Counted from the stretch's first letter, positions 20,015-30,185 are shown. The stretch: DNA of 64,000 nucleotides from JAGWRA01 sp963711505 (GCA_963711505.1 CAVQEJ010000005.1:124001-188000); one strand, 5' to 3'. Translations and numbers: made by a program. Notes: generated by a model not told the origin, from the letters alone.

Positions 20015-21244
20015 ATGAGCACGGCGGACCTGACCCAGGTGGCCAAGCAGCTCGATGTGCCGGGCGCCACCGGGATGCGCAAGCAGGAGCTGATCTTCGA
20101 GATCCTGAAGGCGCGCGCCGAGAAGAGCGGCCTCATCTTCTCGGAAGGCGTGCTCGAGACCCTGCCGGACGGCTTCGGTTTCCTCCGTGCTCCCGACTAC
20201 AACTACCTGCCGGGCCCCGACGACGTCTACGTCTCGCCGTCACAGATCCGCAAGTTCGACCTGCACACCGGCGACACCGTGTCGGGCCAGATCCGGCCGC
20301 CGAAGGACGGCGAGCGGTACTTCGCGCTCATCAAGGTGGAGGCGGTGAACTTCGAGCCGCCGGAGCGGGCACGCGAGAAGGTCTTCTTCGAGAACCTGAC
20401 GCCGCTGTACCCGGAGGAACGGCTGCAGCTCGAGACCGACGCCGAGAACCTGTCGGCGCGCGTCATGGACCTGATGACGCCGATCGGCAAGGGCCAGCGC
20501 GGCCTCATCGTGGCGCCGCCCCGCACGGGCAAGACGATGCTGCTGCAGAACCTGGCCAACAGCATCACGCGCAACCACCCCGAGGTGTACCTGATCGTGC
20601 TGCTCATCGACGAGCGGCCCGAGGAGGTCACCGACATGCAGCGGTCGGTGCAGGGCGAGGTGATCTCGTCGACGTTCGACGAGCCGGCCCAGCGCCACGT
20701 GCAGGTCGCCGAGATGGTCATCGAGAAGGCGAAGCGCCTCGTCGAGCACCGCAAGGACGTCGTGATCCTGCTCGACTCGATCACGCGGCTCGCCCGGGCC
20801 TACAACACCATCGTGCCCCCGTCGGGCAAGATCCTCTCGGGCGGCGTCGACAGCAACGCCCTGCAGCGGCCGAAGCGGTTCTTCGGCGCAGCCCGCAATA
20901 TCGAGGAGGGCGGATCGCTGACGATCATCGCCACGGCCCTGGTCGACACGGGGTCGCGGATGGACGAGGTCATCTTCGAGGAGTTCAAGGGAACCGGCAA
21001 CCTCGAGATTCACCTCGACCGGAAGCTGACCGACCGGCGCGTGTTCCCCTCGATCGACATCCAGAAGAGCGGCACGCGGAAGGAAGAGCTGCTGATCCCC
21101 AAGGAGGACCTGAACCGGGTGTGGGTCCTGCGGAAGGTGCTGCACCCGCTGTCGCCCGTCGAGGCCATGGAGCTGCTGCTGTCGAAGATGTCCAAGGCGA
21201 AGAGCAACGCCGACTTCCTCAGCGCGATGAGCGGCGGCAAGTAG
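20015..21244 (+). CDS. rho: transcription termination factor Rho
   Basis: About 409 residues. An N-terminal helical domain ('GMRKQELIFEILK') leads into the RNA-binding cold-shock-like domain ('LPDGFGFLR', 'YVSPSQIRKFDLHTGD') and the ATPase domain with Walker A 'PPRTGKTMLL' and Walker B 'VVILLDSITRLARAYN'. Rho is a hexameric RNA helicase that ends transcription. The frame is open upstream of engB's stop, with a GTG at 19934 and a CTG at 19988. I chose ATG 20015 because upstream residues look like engB read in another frame, but a start around 19985 would align better with Rho N-termini. No Rho insertion domain is present. Confidence 0.93.
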   Translation: MSTADLTQVAKQLDVPGATGMRKQELIFEILKARAEKSGLIFSEGVLETLPDGFGFLRAPDYNYLPGPDDVYVSPSQIRKFDLHTGDTVSGQIRPPKDGERYFALIKVEAVNFEPPERAREKVFFENLTPLYPEERLQLETDAENLSARVMDLMTPIGKGQRGLIVAPPRTGKTMLLQNLANSITRNHPEVYLIVLLIDERPEEVTDMQRSVQGEVISSTFDEPAQRHVQVAEMVIEKAKRLVEHRKDVVILLDSITRLARAYNTIVPPSGKILSGGVDSNALQRPKRFFGAARNIEEGGSLTIIATALVDTGSRMDEVIFEEFKGTGNLEIHLDRKLTDRRVFPSIDIQKSGTRKEELLIPKEDLNRVWVLRKVLHPLSPVEAMELLLSKMSKAKSNADFLSAMSGGK

Positions 21245-21289
21245 CGGACGCCGATCCCGGAGCGACCGGCGCCCGCCAGGCGCTTCGTC

Positions 21290-22942
21290 ATGCACACCAG
21301 CCAGCCGTACGAGACGGCCCCCGCGGGGGCCGCTCCCGGACCAGGCCCGGGTCGATCGCACGACCGGTCACGCCTGATCAGGCGCGGCGTCGCCGCGGCC
21401 GTCCTGGCGTACGGCCTCGCGCTCGCCCTCGGATCGCATGCCGGCTTTCCCGCGAGCCGGCTCACCCATTCCGTCATGCCCTATCTCGCCGACAAGCCGC
21501 TCGGCGAGGACGGCTTCTACATGCTCACCGTGGCCTGGCACCTGGCACAGGGCCACGGGGTGACCTACAACGACGGGCTGGTCGTGACCGGCATCCAGCC
21601 GCTCGCCACGGCGACCGACGCGGCGCTCGGCGGCATCGTCCGCCTCTGCGGCGGCGGCCGATGGGCCTTCGCGCGATGCGTGCTCCTGTTCCAGGTGCTC
21701 CTGCTCCTCGCCCTGGCGGCGCTCACCGGCGCCCTGGCGGCCCGCATCGCGCCGGCGTCCGTGTCTCGCGACGATGCCGCCACGGCGGCCTTCTGCATCG
21801 CAGCGCTCAGTTTCCCCCTGTTCCGGCTCACGACCTACGGACTGGAAACCGGCCTCTACCTCGCGCTGATTGCTACGTGCGTCTTGTTCACCCTCAACCG
21901 GCCGCCCGCATCGTGGCGAACGCGCGACGCCGTGACGTTCGGCGTGCTGGCCGGCCTCGCCGGGCTCGGCCGCATCGACTTCGGCGTGGTGTTCGCGCTG
22001 TACCTCGGGCTCACCGTTCTGCGGCGGTCGCTGAGCCCGGGACGCGCCGTCGCCAGCGGAGTGTGCGCCCTGACCGTGGTGGCACCGTGGTTCCTCTGGA
22101 TCCACCACGTGTCAGGCCGCTGGCTGCCCTCGTCCGGTCCCGCAGAGTTCGCCGCCGTCACGATGACCAGCCTCTGGCCACGCCTCCAGACGGCCGTGGC
22201 CGCCCTGGCGCAGAGCCTGGCGCCGATGCTCTACCTGAACGGCGTGCACCTGGTGCTGGGCCGGCTGTGGCGGGGCGGGACGGCTCAATGGGTCTTCGAC
22301 GGCGCCTGTCTGGTGCTGATCGCGGCGACGCTGCGGCTGCTGCGACCGTCCGCCACCGGCCCCGCCGCATCGCCGGCCCTGCCCGTGCTGAAGGACTGGA
22401 CCGTGGCGCTCGCCGGGCTGGTCGTCGTCTATCCCCTGGTGTCGTGGGCGACCCACTTCTACCACCGGTACGACGCACCGCTGTTCGTCATCGTGATTCC
22501 GCTGCTGGCGGTGCGCCTGGCGGCGTGGTGGCCCGGCTGGCGCCGGAGTCTGTCACTCGCGGGCGGGCTCGCCCTGCTCTTCACGGCGTTCGCCGTGCCC
22601 AGCCTGCACGCAGGACGGATCGGCAATACGCAGGTGCTCAGCGCGGGATTCGTGAAAGGTACGCTGCCGGCGACGGCGCGGGTCGGCGCCTTTCAGAGCG
22701 GCGTGATCGGCTACTTCGACGGGAACGTCGTGAATCTCGACGGCAAGATGAATCGCGACGCCCTGGCCGCGATCGAGACCGGCACGCTGCCCGCCTACCT
22801 GGACCGGTCGGACATCGGGTACCTGGTCGACAGGCCGTCGGTCATCGACGGGACGCTGCCCGCGGACTACCTGCGGGCACGGTGGCAGCCGTGCCCGCAG
22901 CAGGTGCCTGGCGGCTTCAGCGTCTGCCTGGTCCGACGCTGA
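21290..22942 (+). CDS. polytopic membrane protein, probable GT-C-fold glycosyltransferase
   Basis: The 550-residue protein has about ten hydrophobic spans and a soluble C-terminal part. An acidic motif after the first span ('LGEDGFYMLTVAWHLAQGHG') resembles the catalytic aspartate loop of GT-C glycosyltransferases that use lipid-linked sugars. The C-terminal 'VGAFQSGVIGYFDG' and 'VVNLDGKMNRDAL' segments recur in uncharacterised relatives annotated as mannosyltransferase-like. It would act in the inner membrane; donor and acceptor are unknown. It stands alone, with rho upstream and a convergent gene downstream. Confidence 0.6.
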   Translation: MHTSQPYETAPAGAAPGPGPGRSHDRSRLIRRGVAAAVLAYGLALALGSHAGFPASRLTHSVMPYLADKPLGEDGFYMLTVAWHLAQGHGVTYNDGLVVTGIQPLATATDAALGGIVRLCGGGRWAFARCVLLFQVLLLLALAALTGALAARIAPASVSRDDAATAAFCIAALSFPLFRLTTYGLETGLYLALIATCVLFTLNRPPASWRTRDAVTFGVLAGLAGLGRIDFGVVFALYLGLTVLRRSLSPGRAVASGVCALTVVAPWFLWIHHVSGRWLPSSGPAEFAAVTMTSLWPRLQTAVAALAQSLAPMLYLNGVHLVLGRLWRGGTAQWVFDGACLVLIAATLRLLRPSATGPAASPALPVLKDWTVALAGLVVVYPLVSWATHFYHRYDAPLFVIVIPLLAVRLAAWWPGWRRSLSLAGGLALLFTAFAVPSLHAGRIGNTQVLSAGFVKGTLPATARVGAFQSGVIGYFDGNVVNLDGKMNRDALAAIETGTLPAYLDRSDIGYLVDRPSVIDGTLPADYLRARWQPCPQQVPGGFSVCLVRR

Positions 22943-22975
22943 CCACCCCGTCCGCGAGAGTGCCCGCGGCCCGGC

Positions 22976-24616
22976 TCAGTAGTTCCACCAGGGCGTGGTC
23001 GCCCCCTCGGGCTTTTGGCCCATGATGAACTGCGCCATCTCCACGAGCCGTTCGGCCGGCGTCACCGGTCCGGTCCAGCAGTGCGGCTTCCCCTCGCCGT
23101 ACAGGAAGTACCCCTCATAGTGCGGGTTCCTCGTCGTCTTCATCCAGGCCTGAAGATCGCGCACGGCGTTGTTCAGGTAGTACGTATCCATGTCTCCGAC
23201 GTAGATGTGGAGCTTGCCGACGAGCTTCGGGCCGAGCGACGCCCAGTTGCGCTGCATGTAGTGCAGCAGGTCGTAGTGCTCGCTCCAGTACCTGGCCACG
23301 TCGGAATGCATCTCGCCCGTGCGCTTGTCGAAGAGCGGCGCGAAGTAGCCGTCGGCACCGAGCGGCCCGAAGACCGCCGACCAGATGTCGATCTGCTCGC
23401 CGGATCGGCCGTGCGTGCCGTTCACGAGCTCGAAGTGGTTGCGCTGCTCCGAGGTGACGCGCACGCGGCCGTCGGTCTCGCGCGAGTTGATCGTCGGCTC
23501 GCGCCGCCAGTCGTACTGCTTGTAGAAGGCATTGACGTCCTTGTAGACGTCGATCCCCTCGACGTTGGTGAAGGTCACCGGATCCGGGCAGTAACTCCAG
23601 GTGCCGCCGAAGAAGTCGGGATGGAGCACCTGCAGGGCGAGCGATTCCCAGCCGCCGGTCGAACCGCCCGACAGCACCCGGGCGTAGGGCTCGCGGATCA
23701 CCCGGAACCGCTTCTCCACCTCGGGAATCAGCTCCTGCATGATCGCATCACCGTACGGGCCCACGCTGGGCGAGTTCACGGCGTACGAATCGTCGAAATA
23801 CGGATTCGGGTGCTGGAAGGTGACCAGAATCATCCGCGGGAAGTCGTCCTTCACCCACGCCTTGTAGAAGTCGCTGCCGACGGCGAAGCCGTCTGGCGCG
23901 CGCAGCGAGAAGTGTCCCTGGATGTAGTTCACCGGGTACCGCATGGTCGTCCGGTCGTAGTCTTTCGGCAGCAGCACCGTGGCACCGAGGTAGATCGGCC
24001 GCCCCCAGAACTTCGACAGGATCTCGCTCTTGAACTTGAACCGCTTCACCCACTCGGTGTCGGGCGGCACGGTTACGGGCGGAATCACGTGCGCGGCCGA
24101 CAGCCTGATGACGCCGCCGGCCGCCGGGTCGATGTGCACGCGCTGGACGTCGCTGTACAGATTCCCCGGCGAGATGTTCCAGCGCTGGCCCTCCCACTGG
24201 TCGTCGTGCATCCAGACGACGTGGCCGTCGGCGCGATGGAACGCCGTGTAGACGTTCACGAACCCCTGCACGTAGTAGTCGCCCGGCGGCAGGTCGGACA
24301 GCTTCGCCACGGGAAATCCGAGGTCGGCATCGGTGATGACCGCGGCGCGCCCCGGCGACAGCCGCTCGACGTCGCGGCCGAAGAACGGCACGCCCTGGCG
24401 CCCGATCTGCAGCCGGGGCTCCTTCTCGTTCGTCCGCGAGACCATCACGAAGACGCGGCCGGTGACGGCCTGCGCATGCGCCGAGGCCGGGAACGACACC
24501 TCGATCTGGATCGACCGGGCCGGTGCGGGCGCGGCGGCCAGGCCGATAGCACCGGCCAGCAGGCCGGCCACGAGTCCGCCGGCGAGCAGCGTGCGAGACG
24601 AATGATGTGGGTGCAT
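22976..24616 (-). CDS. secreted alpha/beta-hydrolase, putative esterase (enterochelin esterase-like)
   Basis: The 546-residue protein starts with a signal peptide (about residues 1-34) and ends in an esterase domain of the putative-esterase/Fes type. The nucleophile elbow is 'GGSTGGW'; 'GDMDTYY' and 'GKPHCW' are the likely acid and base. An N-terminal beta-rich domain of about 190 residues ('IQIEVSFPASAHAQAV', 'LPPGDYYVQGF') precedes it. The ATG at 24616 is preferred to 24634 because of the signal peptide and the TAGACT hexamer 8 nt upstream, which suggests a leaderless transcript. Probable substrates are esters in the periplasm; none is assigned. Confidence 0.75.
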   Translation of the reverse strand: MHPHHSSRTLLAGGLVAGLLAGAIGLAAAPAPARSIQIEVSFPASAHAQAVTGRVFVMVSRTNEKEPRLQIGRQGVPFFGRDVERLSPGRAAVITDADLGFPVAKLSDLPPGDYYVQGFVNVYTAFHRADGHVVWMHDDQWEGQRWNISPGNLYSDVQRVHIDPAAGGVIRLSAAHVIPPVTVPPDTEWVKRFKFKSEILSKFWGRPIYLGATVLLPKDYDRTTMRYPVNYIQGHFSLRAPDGFAVGSDFYKAWVKDDFPRMILVTFQHPNPYFDDSYAVNSPSVGPYGDAIMQELIPEVEKRFRVIREPYARVLSGGSTGGWESLALQVLHPDFFGGTWSYCPDPVTFTNVEGIDVYKDVNAFYKQYDWRREPTINSRETDGRVRVTSEQRNHFELVNGTHGRSGEQIDIWSAVFGPLGADGYFAPLFDKRTGEMHSDVARYWSEHYDLLHYMQRNWASLGPKLVGKLHIYVGDMDTYYLNNAVRDLQAWMKTTRNPHYEGYFLYGEGKPHCWTGPVTPAERLVEMAQFIMGQKPEGATTPWWNY

Positions 24617-24647
24617 GGCGCGGCAGTCTAGCACACGGAGGCCTGCG

Positions 24648-24690
24648 GGATTGGGGGTTGGGGATTGGGGATTCGAGATTGAGGATTATC
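24648..24690. repeat. low-complexity GGGGATT-type repeat
   Basis: Degenerate tandem units of GGGGATT/GGGGGTT lie between the two divergent genes, just upstream of the aldo/keto reductase. The function is unknown; it leaves little room for a conventional promoter for that gene. Confidence 0.5.
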
Positions 24691-24698
24691 ATCAAGCC

Positions 24699-25665
24699 AT
24701 GCGCTATCGCACCTTCGGACGCACGGGCTGGGAGATCGCCGAAGTCGGCTACGGCATGTGGGGCATGGGCGGCTGGACCGGATCGGACGACCAGGAGTCG
24801 CTGCAGTCGCTGGCCCGGGCCGTCGAGCTGGGCTGCAACTTCTTCGACACCGCCTGGGCCTACGGGCAGGGACGCAGCGAACGGCTGCTCGGCGAGACGC
24901 TGCGGGCCTTTCCCGATCGCCGGCTGTACGTCGCCAGCAAGGTGCCACCGGCGAACTTCAAGTGGCCGGCCCGGGCCGACGACCCGCTCGACGAGGTCTT
25001 TCCTCCCGGTCACCTCCGCGAGTACACCGAGACGACCCTGAAGAATCTCGGCCTCGAGACGCTGGATCTCCAGCAGCTCCACGTCTGGCACGACAACTGG
25101 GCACGCGACGAGCGGTGGCAGCGGGAGGTTTCCGACCTCAAGCGCGAGGGGCTGATCCGCGCCTTCGGCATCAGTGTCAACCGCTGGGAACCGGCCAACG
25201 TCCTGCAGGCGCTCGAGACGGATTTCGTCGACGCCGTGCAGGTCGTCTACAACATCTTCGACCAGGCACCGGAGGACGAACTGTTTCCGGCCTGCCGCCG
25301 CCGGAACGTCGCCGTCATCGCGCGTGTGCCGTTCGACGAAGGCAGCCTCACCGGCGGTCTGACGCCCGCCTCCGACGTGGCCGGAGGGAGACTGGCGCAA
25401 CCTGTACTTCTCGGGCACGCACCTGACGGACATCCTGGAACGGGTCGAGCGGCTCACCCATCTCGTCCCTGAGGGCATGGACCTCCCCGAACTGGCGCTG
25501 CGGTTCATCCTCGCCAGCCCAGACGTGACCACCACGATTCCCGGCATGCGGAAGCGGGCGCACGTGGAGCGGAACCTCGCCGCGAGCGATGGCGTTCCCC
25601 TGCCGCCCCGCCTCCGGGATGCCCTCCGGGCCCACCGGTGGGACCGGACGATGGTCATCACCTGA
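24699..25665 (+). CDS. aldo/keto reductase, frameshifted
   Basis: About 321 residues after repair. The N-terminus 'MRYRTFGRTGWEIAEVGYG' and the motifs 'FFDTAWAYGQGRSERLLGE' (catalytic Asp and Tyr), 'YVASKV' (Lys) and 'LQQLHVWHDNW' (His in the active-site strand) define the family. An extra G at about 25377 (GACGTGGCC) shifts the frame; the corrected path reads 'WPEGDWRNLYFSGTHLTDIL' and continues to TGA 25665 with the 'TTIPGMRKRAHVERNL' cofactor-binding end. It reduces aldehydes or ketones with NADPH; the substrate is unknown. Confidence 0.82.
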
Positions 25666-25759
25666 GGGGGTCTGGTCCAGACGAGGTCCAGGCGGGGCCC
25701 AGAAAGTGCCGGAATCCATGGGGAGATCGGGCCGGAGGGGGCTGCGGCTGGAGCGGCCG

Positions 25760-25768
25760 TGGTATAAT
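25760..25768 (+). promoter_or_regulatory. extended -10 promoter of rpmE
   Basis: TGG-TATAAT (hexamer 25763-25768) matches the extended -10 consensus exactly. The -35 region is poor, as is common for extended -10 promoters. The transcript would start about 25 nt before the GTG, with an AAGGAG ribosome site at about 25789. Confidence 0.65.
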
Positions 25769-25800
25769 GTCGTTTTGACCAAACCTGCAAGGAGCCGGCT

Positions 25801-26090
25801 GTGAAGGAAGGGATTCACCCCAATTACTACGACGTCGAGGCGCGCTGCGCGTGCGGGGCGACCTGGAAGACCCGGTCGACCAAGCAGGAGCTGCACCTCG
25901 AGATCTGCTCGAACTGCCATCCGTTCTTCACGGGCCGCCAGAAGCTCGTGGACACCGAGGGCCGCGTCGAGCGGTTCATGAAGAAGTTCGGCGCCCAGAC
26001 GGTCGAGAAGGTCGAGTCAGCCGGCAGAAGGCGGCCGAGGCCAAGCGCGACAAGAAGGCGACACGGACGAATCAGGGGGCCGAGGCGTAG
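25801..26090 (+). CDS. rpmE: 50S ribosomal protein L31, frameshifted
   Basis: The start is GTG at 25801. The 'MKEGIHPNYYD' N-terminus, the CxC pair ('ARCACGATW') and 'EICSNCHPFFTGRQK' identify a zinc-type L31, and 'DTEGRVERFMKKFG' completes the core. One base appears to be missing at about 26016; the other frame gives 'VSRQKAAEAKRDKKA' and a short tail to TAG 26090, for a product of about 96 residues. L31 sits at the subunit bridge of the large ribosomal subunit. It retains the zinc cysteines, so it is the zinc-dependent paralog type. Confidence 0.88.
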
Positions 26091-26154
26091 ACTCGGCATC
26101 CGCCCGGTTCCGGACGGCGGCCTCCACGGCCGCCGTTCGTGTGTACGGCCGCGT

Positions 26155-27504
26155 TCAGCTGCCGTCGCCCGCCAGCAGCCCGCCTGGACCTTCGGCGGCC
26201 CGCCCATCGAGCTTCCGCTCCACCCGCGCCAGCCGTTTGCGCGCCTGCTGCTCCGCCCGCGTTCCCGCGTGCGTCAGGCAGCGGCGCGCGTAGCGCCGCG
26301 CGGCCACCAGGTCATGGGAGCGGTGCTCGTGGTGGATTGCCAGCGCCAGGGCCGCTTCCCGCGCCACGGCCGGCGGACTCGCCCCGTCCTCGATCAGCGC
26401 CTCCCACAGGCGCGCCGCCTGTCCATGCCGCCGTGCCCGGCGATGCAGGGTCGCCAGGCGCCGCAGGGCCTCGACGCGTACCTCGCCGGCCAGCGGCCCG
26501 CCGGCGTCCGTCCAGACGGCCGCCCGGCCGTAGCAGTCGGCCGCCTCGTCGCGCCGGGCGAGCCGCTCGTACATCCGGCCGAGCGCGAGGCATTCGCGGG
26601 CGGTGCGCGCCGCTGCCGGACCGCCCTCCACCAGCTGCAGTCCCCTGATCGTCAATCCGGCGAGGGAGAGCAGATCGAGCCGGTTGTGCTCGAACACCGG
26701 CGCGAGCGGTCCTGCCTCGCCCGTGCGCACGTAGTGGAAGTAGCGCGCCGGAATCTCGCTGCCGGGCACGTCGCCCGTGCGGCGGACGCCCAGCACCGCC
26801 TCTTCCAGGGCTCCCAGCGTGCAGCCCGACGGCGCCTCCGCCGGCGTGGCTCTCTCGTCCGCATCGACCGCCCCGGGGCGCATGCCTCGCCACATGCGCC
26901 GCGCCGGGTGCAGCATGTCGAGGTGCGGCAGGGCCGCGCTCGGCACGGCCAGCCGATGGAAGAGGTAGCGCGTCTCGATGACCGGCAGATCGAACGACTT
27001 GCCGTTGAACGTCACCAGCAGGCCGGCGCTGGCGAGCTCGTCGGCGACCGAGAGCAGCAGGCCGCGCTCGACGGCGTAGCTCGTCAGGAAGTACTGGCGC
27101 GTCCGGAAGGTGTCGCCGTCGAACAGGCCGCACCCGACCAGGAACGCGTGCGTGCCGGCGCCGCCGCTGAGACCGGTCGTCTCCAGATCGAAGAACACCA
27201 GCGGGGGACGGATCGGCTGCTCCGGCCGGCCCGACAGCACGCCGGCGTGGCCGGCCAGGCCGCCGGCCAGCCGCGCGTAGTCGCCCACGAGGTCGTGTCC
27301 GTGGCGGCCCGTGGCCGGATAGTCGCGTTCGACGAGGATGCAGGTCTGACCGTGCGCCTCGTACGCCGAGCCGCCCAGCGCCTCGATGGCCGCCGCGGCA
27401 TCCGGCGCGGCCGCCGGTGCCGGCGTGGGCACGGCGCTGTCCTGGCGGGCGCCGCCCTGCCGCAGGACGTCACGGATGCGTGAGCCGAGGCGTGAAGGCT
27501 CCAT
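26155..27504 (-). CDS. mrfB: MrfB/YprB-like RNase H-fold 3'-5' exonuclease with TPR-like tail
   Basis: The 449-residue protein has a DnaQ-like fold: 'VFFDLETTGL' (Asp and Glu of motif I), 'LVTFNGKSFDLPVIETR' (motif II), 'LPHLDMLHPARR', and 'FEHNRLDLLSL' (the His and Asp of the last motif). A helical C-terminal half ('LGRMYERLARRDEAADCYGRA') resembles TPR repeats. This is the layout of Bacillus YprB (MrfB), the exonuclease partner of helicase MrfA in mitomycin-lesion repair. It starts 8 bp after the helicase stop, consistent with one operon. The repair role here is inferred from the pair. Confidence 0.8.
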   Translation of the reverse strand: MEPSRLGSRIRDVLRQGGARQDSAVPTPAPAAAPDAAAAIEALGGSAYEAHGQTCILVERDYPATGRHGHDLVGDYARLAGGLAGHAGVLSGRPEQPIRPPLVFFDLETTGLSGGAGTHAFLVGCGLFDGDTFRTRQYFLTSYAVERGLLLSVADELASAGLLVTFNGKSFDLPVIETRYLFHRLAVPSAALPHLDMLHPARRMWRGMRPGAVDADERATPAEAPSGCTLGALEEAVLGVRRTGDVPGSEIPARYFHYVRTGEAGPLAPVFEHNRLDLLSLAGLTIRGLQLVEGGPAAARTARECLALGRMYERLARRDEAADCYGRAAVWTDAGGPLAGEVRVEALRRLATLHRRARRHGQAARLWEALIEDGASPPAVAREAALALAIHHEHRSHDLVAARRYARRCLTHAGTRAEQQARKRLARVERKLDGRAAEGPGGLLAGDGS

Positions 27505-27512
27505 GAGGCGGT

Positions 27513-30185
27513 TCAGGACTGCAGGGCGGCCGCGGTCGTGCGGGCCGTCTCGTCGAGCAGCCGATCGAGGATGCGCAGGGCGGCGGCCTTTGCGAGCGGC
27601 CCCGTCTGCCCGGCCGGTCCGACGCATGTCGGGCAGCCCGACTCGCAGCCACACCCGGCGATGAGCGTGCGCGTGCCGGCGAGCAGCTCGTCGTGCATCC
27701 GGTAGAGCGGCTCGCTGAAGCCGATGCCGCCCGGATAGCTGTCGTACACGAAGATCCGCGGCTCGGTGCCGGGCGCCGGCACGCCGGCCTCGCCGCTCTG
27801 GTCGACCGAGATGCCGATGTCGTGCCGGTCGCACATGAGCAGCAGCTGTGCGACCTGCCGCATCGCGAACGCCAGCCCGTTCACGCCGTCGCGCCGGTCG
27901 TCGGCGGCGAACGGCAGCGACGCCATCAGCGCCGACGGGATCGTCAGCCAGTACGCCGTCGTGTGCATCTGCTGTTCGGGCAGGTCCAGCTCGCCCGAGC
28001 CGACGTTCTCGTTCGTGTAGAACTTGATCTTCTTGAAGCCGACGACGCGCGAGACGACGTGGACTTCTCCATGTGCTCGCGGGGCCCCACCCCCGCTCGC
28101 GCGCGCTCGACGGCTCGGCTCCGCCTCGCTCCCCTCCGGCGTCTCGCGCGGGCCGCAGGCGCTTCCATCTGCGCGCGGGGCCCCACCCCCGGCGCTGTTG
28201 CGCAGCGCCTCTGCGCTTCGCAACGGCTCGAGGCTGTCGCTCTCTGGCGCGCCGCATGGGGCGACCGGATCGCCGGACGCGGCGAACTTGTCGAGAATCG
28301 TGACCCGCGAGTACGTGATGGCGTCGGTGTAGTAGTCGCAATCGATCTCGCGGACGTAGGCCTTGCGCCCCTCGAAGTCGAGCATCTCGACCTGGAAGAG
28401 GCGGCCCTCCACCAGGTAGATCGCCTTCGGGATGCAGCGTGGAGAGCGCGCTGGTGAAGTCGGTCTCGCCGATGACCCGCGGCTCGTGCGTGGTGTCGAC
28501 GACCACGAAGTTGTCGGAGCTGACCGAGCGCAGGCTCACCGCATCGGCGGGATACGACTCGCTCGTCCAGTGCCACGTCCCTTCCGCCGCTTCCTCCGCG
28601 TCGAGATCGTCGGCCGGGATGGAGCGGTGCACGAGGCCCTCTTCGCCCAGGATGCCCAGGATCTCCTGCAGGTCGTGCGCCCCGAAGTGCTCCGCCGTGC
28701 CGAACGGCAGCTCGAAGGCCGCGCACTTGATGTGATCGACGAGGATGTGCAGGTTGTCGGGATCGATGAGCGCCCGCTCGGGCGACGCGTCGAAGAAGTA
28801 CGACGGATGCTGGATGACGAACTGATCGATCGGGGCGCTGCTCGCAACGAGCACGGCCGCCGACCGGCTCGCCCGCCGGCCGGCACGCCCCGCCCGCTGC
28901 CAGGTCGCCGCGATCGTGCCCGGATAGCCGGCGAGCACGGCGACGTCGAGCGCGCCGATGTCGATGCCGAGCTCCAGGGCGCTGGTCGACACGACCGCCC
29001 GGACGTTCCCCTCGCGCAACCCTTTCTCGATCTCGCGCCGGCGGTTCGGCAGGTAGCCGCCACGATAGCCGCGCACGGCGCCATGGCTGCCCGGCTCCTG
29101 CTCGAACTCGTCCTTGAGGTACGTCGTCAGGATCTCGGTGGCGAGCCGGCTCTGCGCGAAGACGATCCCCTGCAGCTGGCGCCGGATGAACTCGCCCGCC
29201 ACGCGGCGGGCTTCACCCAGGTACGACCGGCGGATGCCGAGCTGGCGGTTCACGACCGGCGGGTTCACGAAGACGAACAGCTTCTCGCCGCGCGGTGCGC
29301 CGCTGCGGCTCACCAGCTCGAAGGATCGCTCCGTCAGCCGCTCGGCCAGCTCGCGCGGATTCGCAATCGTCGCCGACGAGCAGATGAACACCGGATCGGA
29401 TCCGTAGTGGCGGCAGATCCGCTGGAGCCGGCGCAGCACGTTGCAGAGATGGCTGCCGAACACGCCGCGATAGGTGTGCAGCTCGTCGATGACCACGTAC
29501 CGCAGGTTCTCGAAGAGCTTCGCCCAGCGTGGATGATGCGGCAGGATCCCCGAGTGCAGCATGTCGGGGTTGCTCAGCACGACGTGCGCGCGGGTCCGGA
29601 TGGCGCGCCGCGCGTCCTGCGGCGTGTCGCCGTCGTAGGTGAAGACGCCGATCTCCGCGCCGCACTCCTCGCCCACCAGATCCGACAACGCGTGCAGCTC
29701 GGCCAGCTGGTCCTGCGCGAGCGCCTTGGTCGGGAACAGGTACAGGGCGCGGCTCGCCGGATCCTGCAGGATGGCGTGCAGCACCGGCGCGTTGTAGCAG
29801 AGCGTCTTGCCGGAAGCCGTGGGCGTCGTCACGACGACGTGGCGGCCGCTGAGGACGTGTTCGATGGCTTCGGCCTGGTGACAGTAGAGCCCGGTCACGC
29901 CGCGGCGGCCGAGCACGCGACGGACCCGCTCGTCGAGGTCGGCGGGAAAGGGAGTGGTGACCGCTTCGGCCGCCGGCATGCGCCGACGGCCGTCACATGG
30001 CCGTCAGGCGTGTCGGGACGGTCCTGGAGCCAGTCGGGCGCCAGCCGGTCGAGCGCGGCGTTCAGGGCGCTGTCGCGGCGCGAGCGGCCGACAGCCGGCC
30101 AATCCGGCAGGCCCGCCGGGACCGCTGACGGGCTGGCCGGCCCGGTCAGTCCGTCGCCGGTCGTCCCGTTCACACTCTTGCCCAT
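27513..30185 (-). CDS. mrfA: MrfA/YprA-like DEAD/H helicase with DUF1998, two frameshifts and an in-frame repeat insertion
   Basis: After repair this is a superfamily 2 helicase of about 890 residues. Motifs include 'YCHQAEAIEHVLSG' (Q-like), 'TTPTASGKT' (Walker A), 'VIDELHTYRG' (DEVH-like), 'ICSSATI' (motif III) and 'QRAGRAGRR' (motif VI). The C-terminal DUF1998 metal site reads 'GCGCESGCPTCVG'. Frames change at about 28430 (one extra base) and about 29980 (one base missing); the upstream frame to 30185 supplies an N-terminal extension. About 70 residues between 'TILDKFAASGD' and 'GEVHVVSRVVGFKKI' are encoded by a dispersed repeat and are foreign to the family. It probably unwinds DNA at crosslinks for its exonuclease partner. 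Confidence 0.85.
28068..28275 (-). repeat. dispersed repeat (family A) inserted in frame in the helicase gene
   Basis: Two 28-bp units, 28068-28095 and 28164-28191, share 25 positions and the core GCGGGGCCCCACCCCCG, 96 bp apart. The block GGCCGCAGGCGCT (28151-28163) recurs at 57145-57157. The insertion keeps the reading frame and contains no stop, adding about 70 low-complexity residues with two 'GGGAPRA' motifs. Confidence 0.75.
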
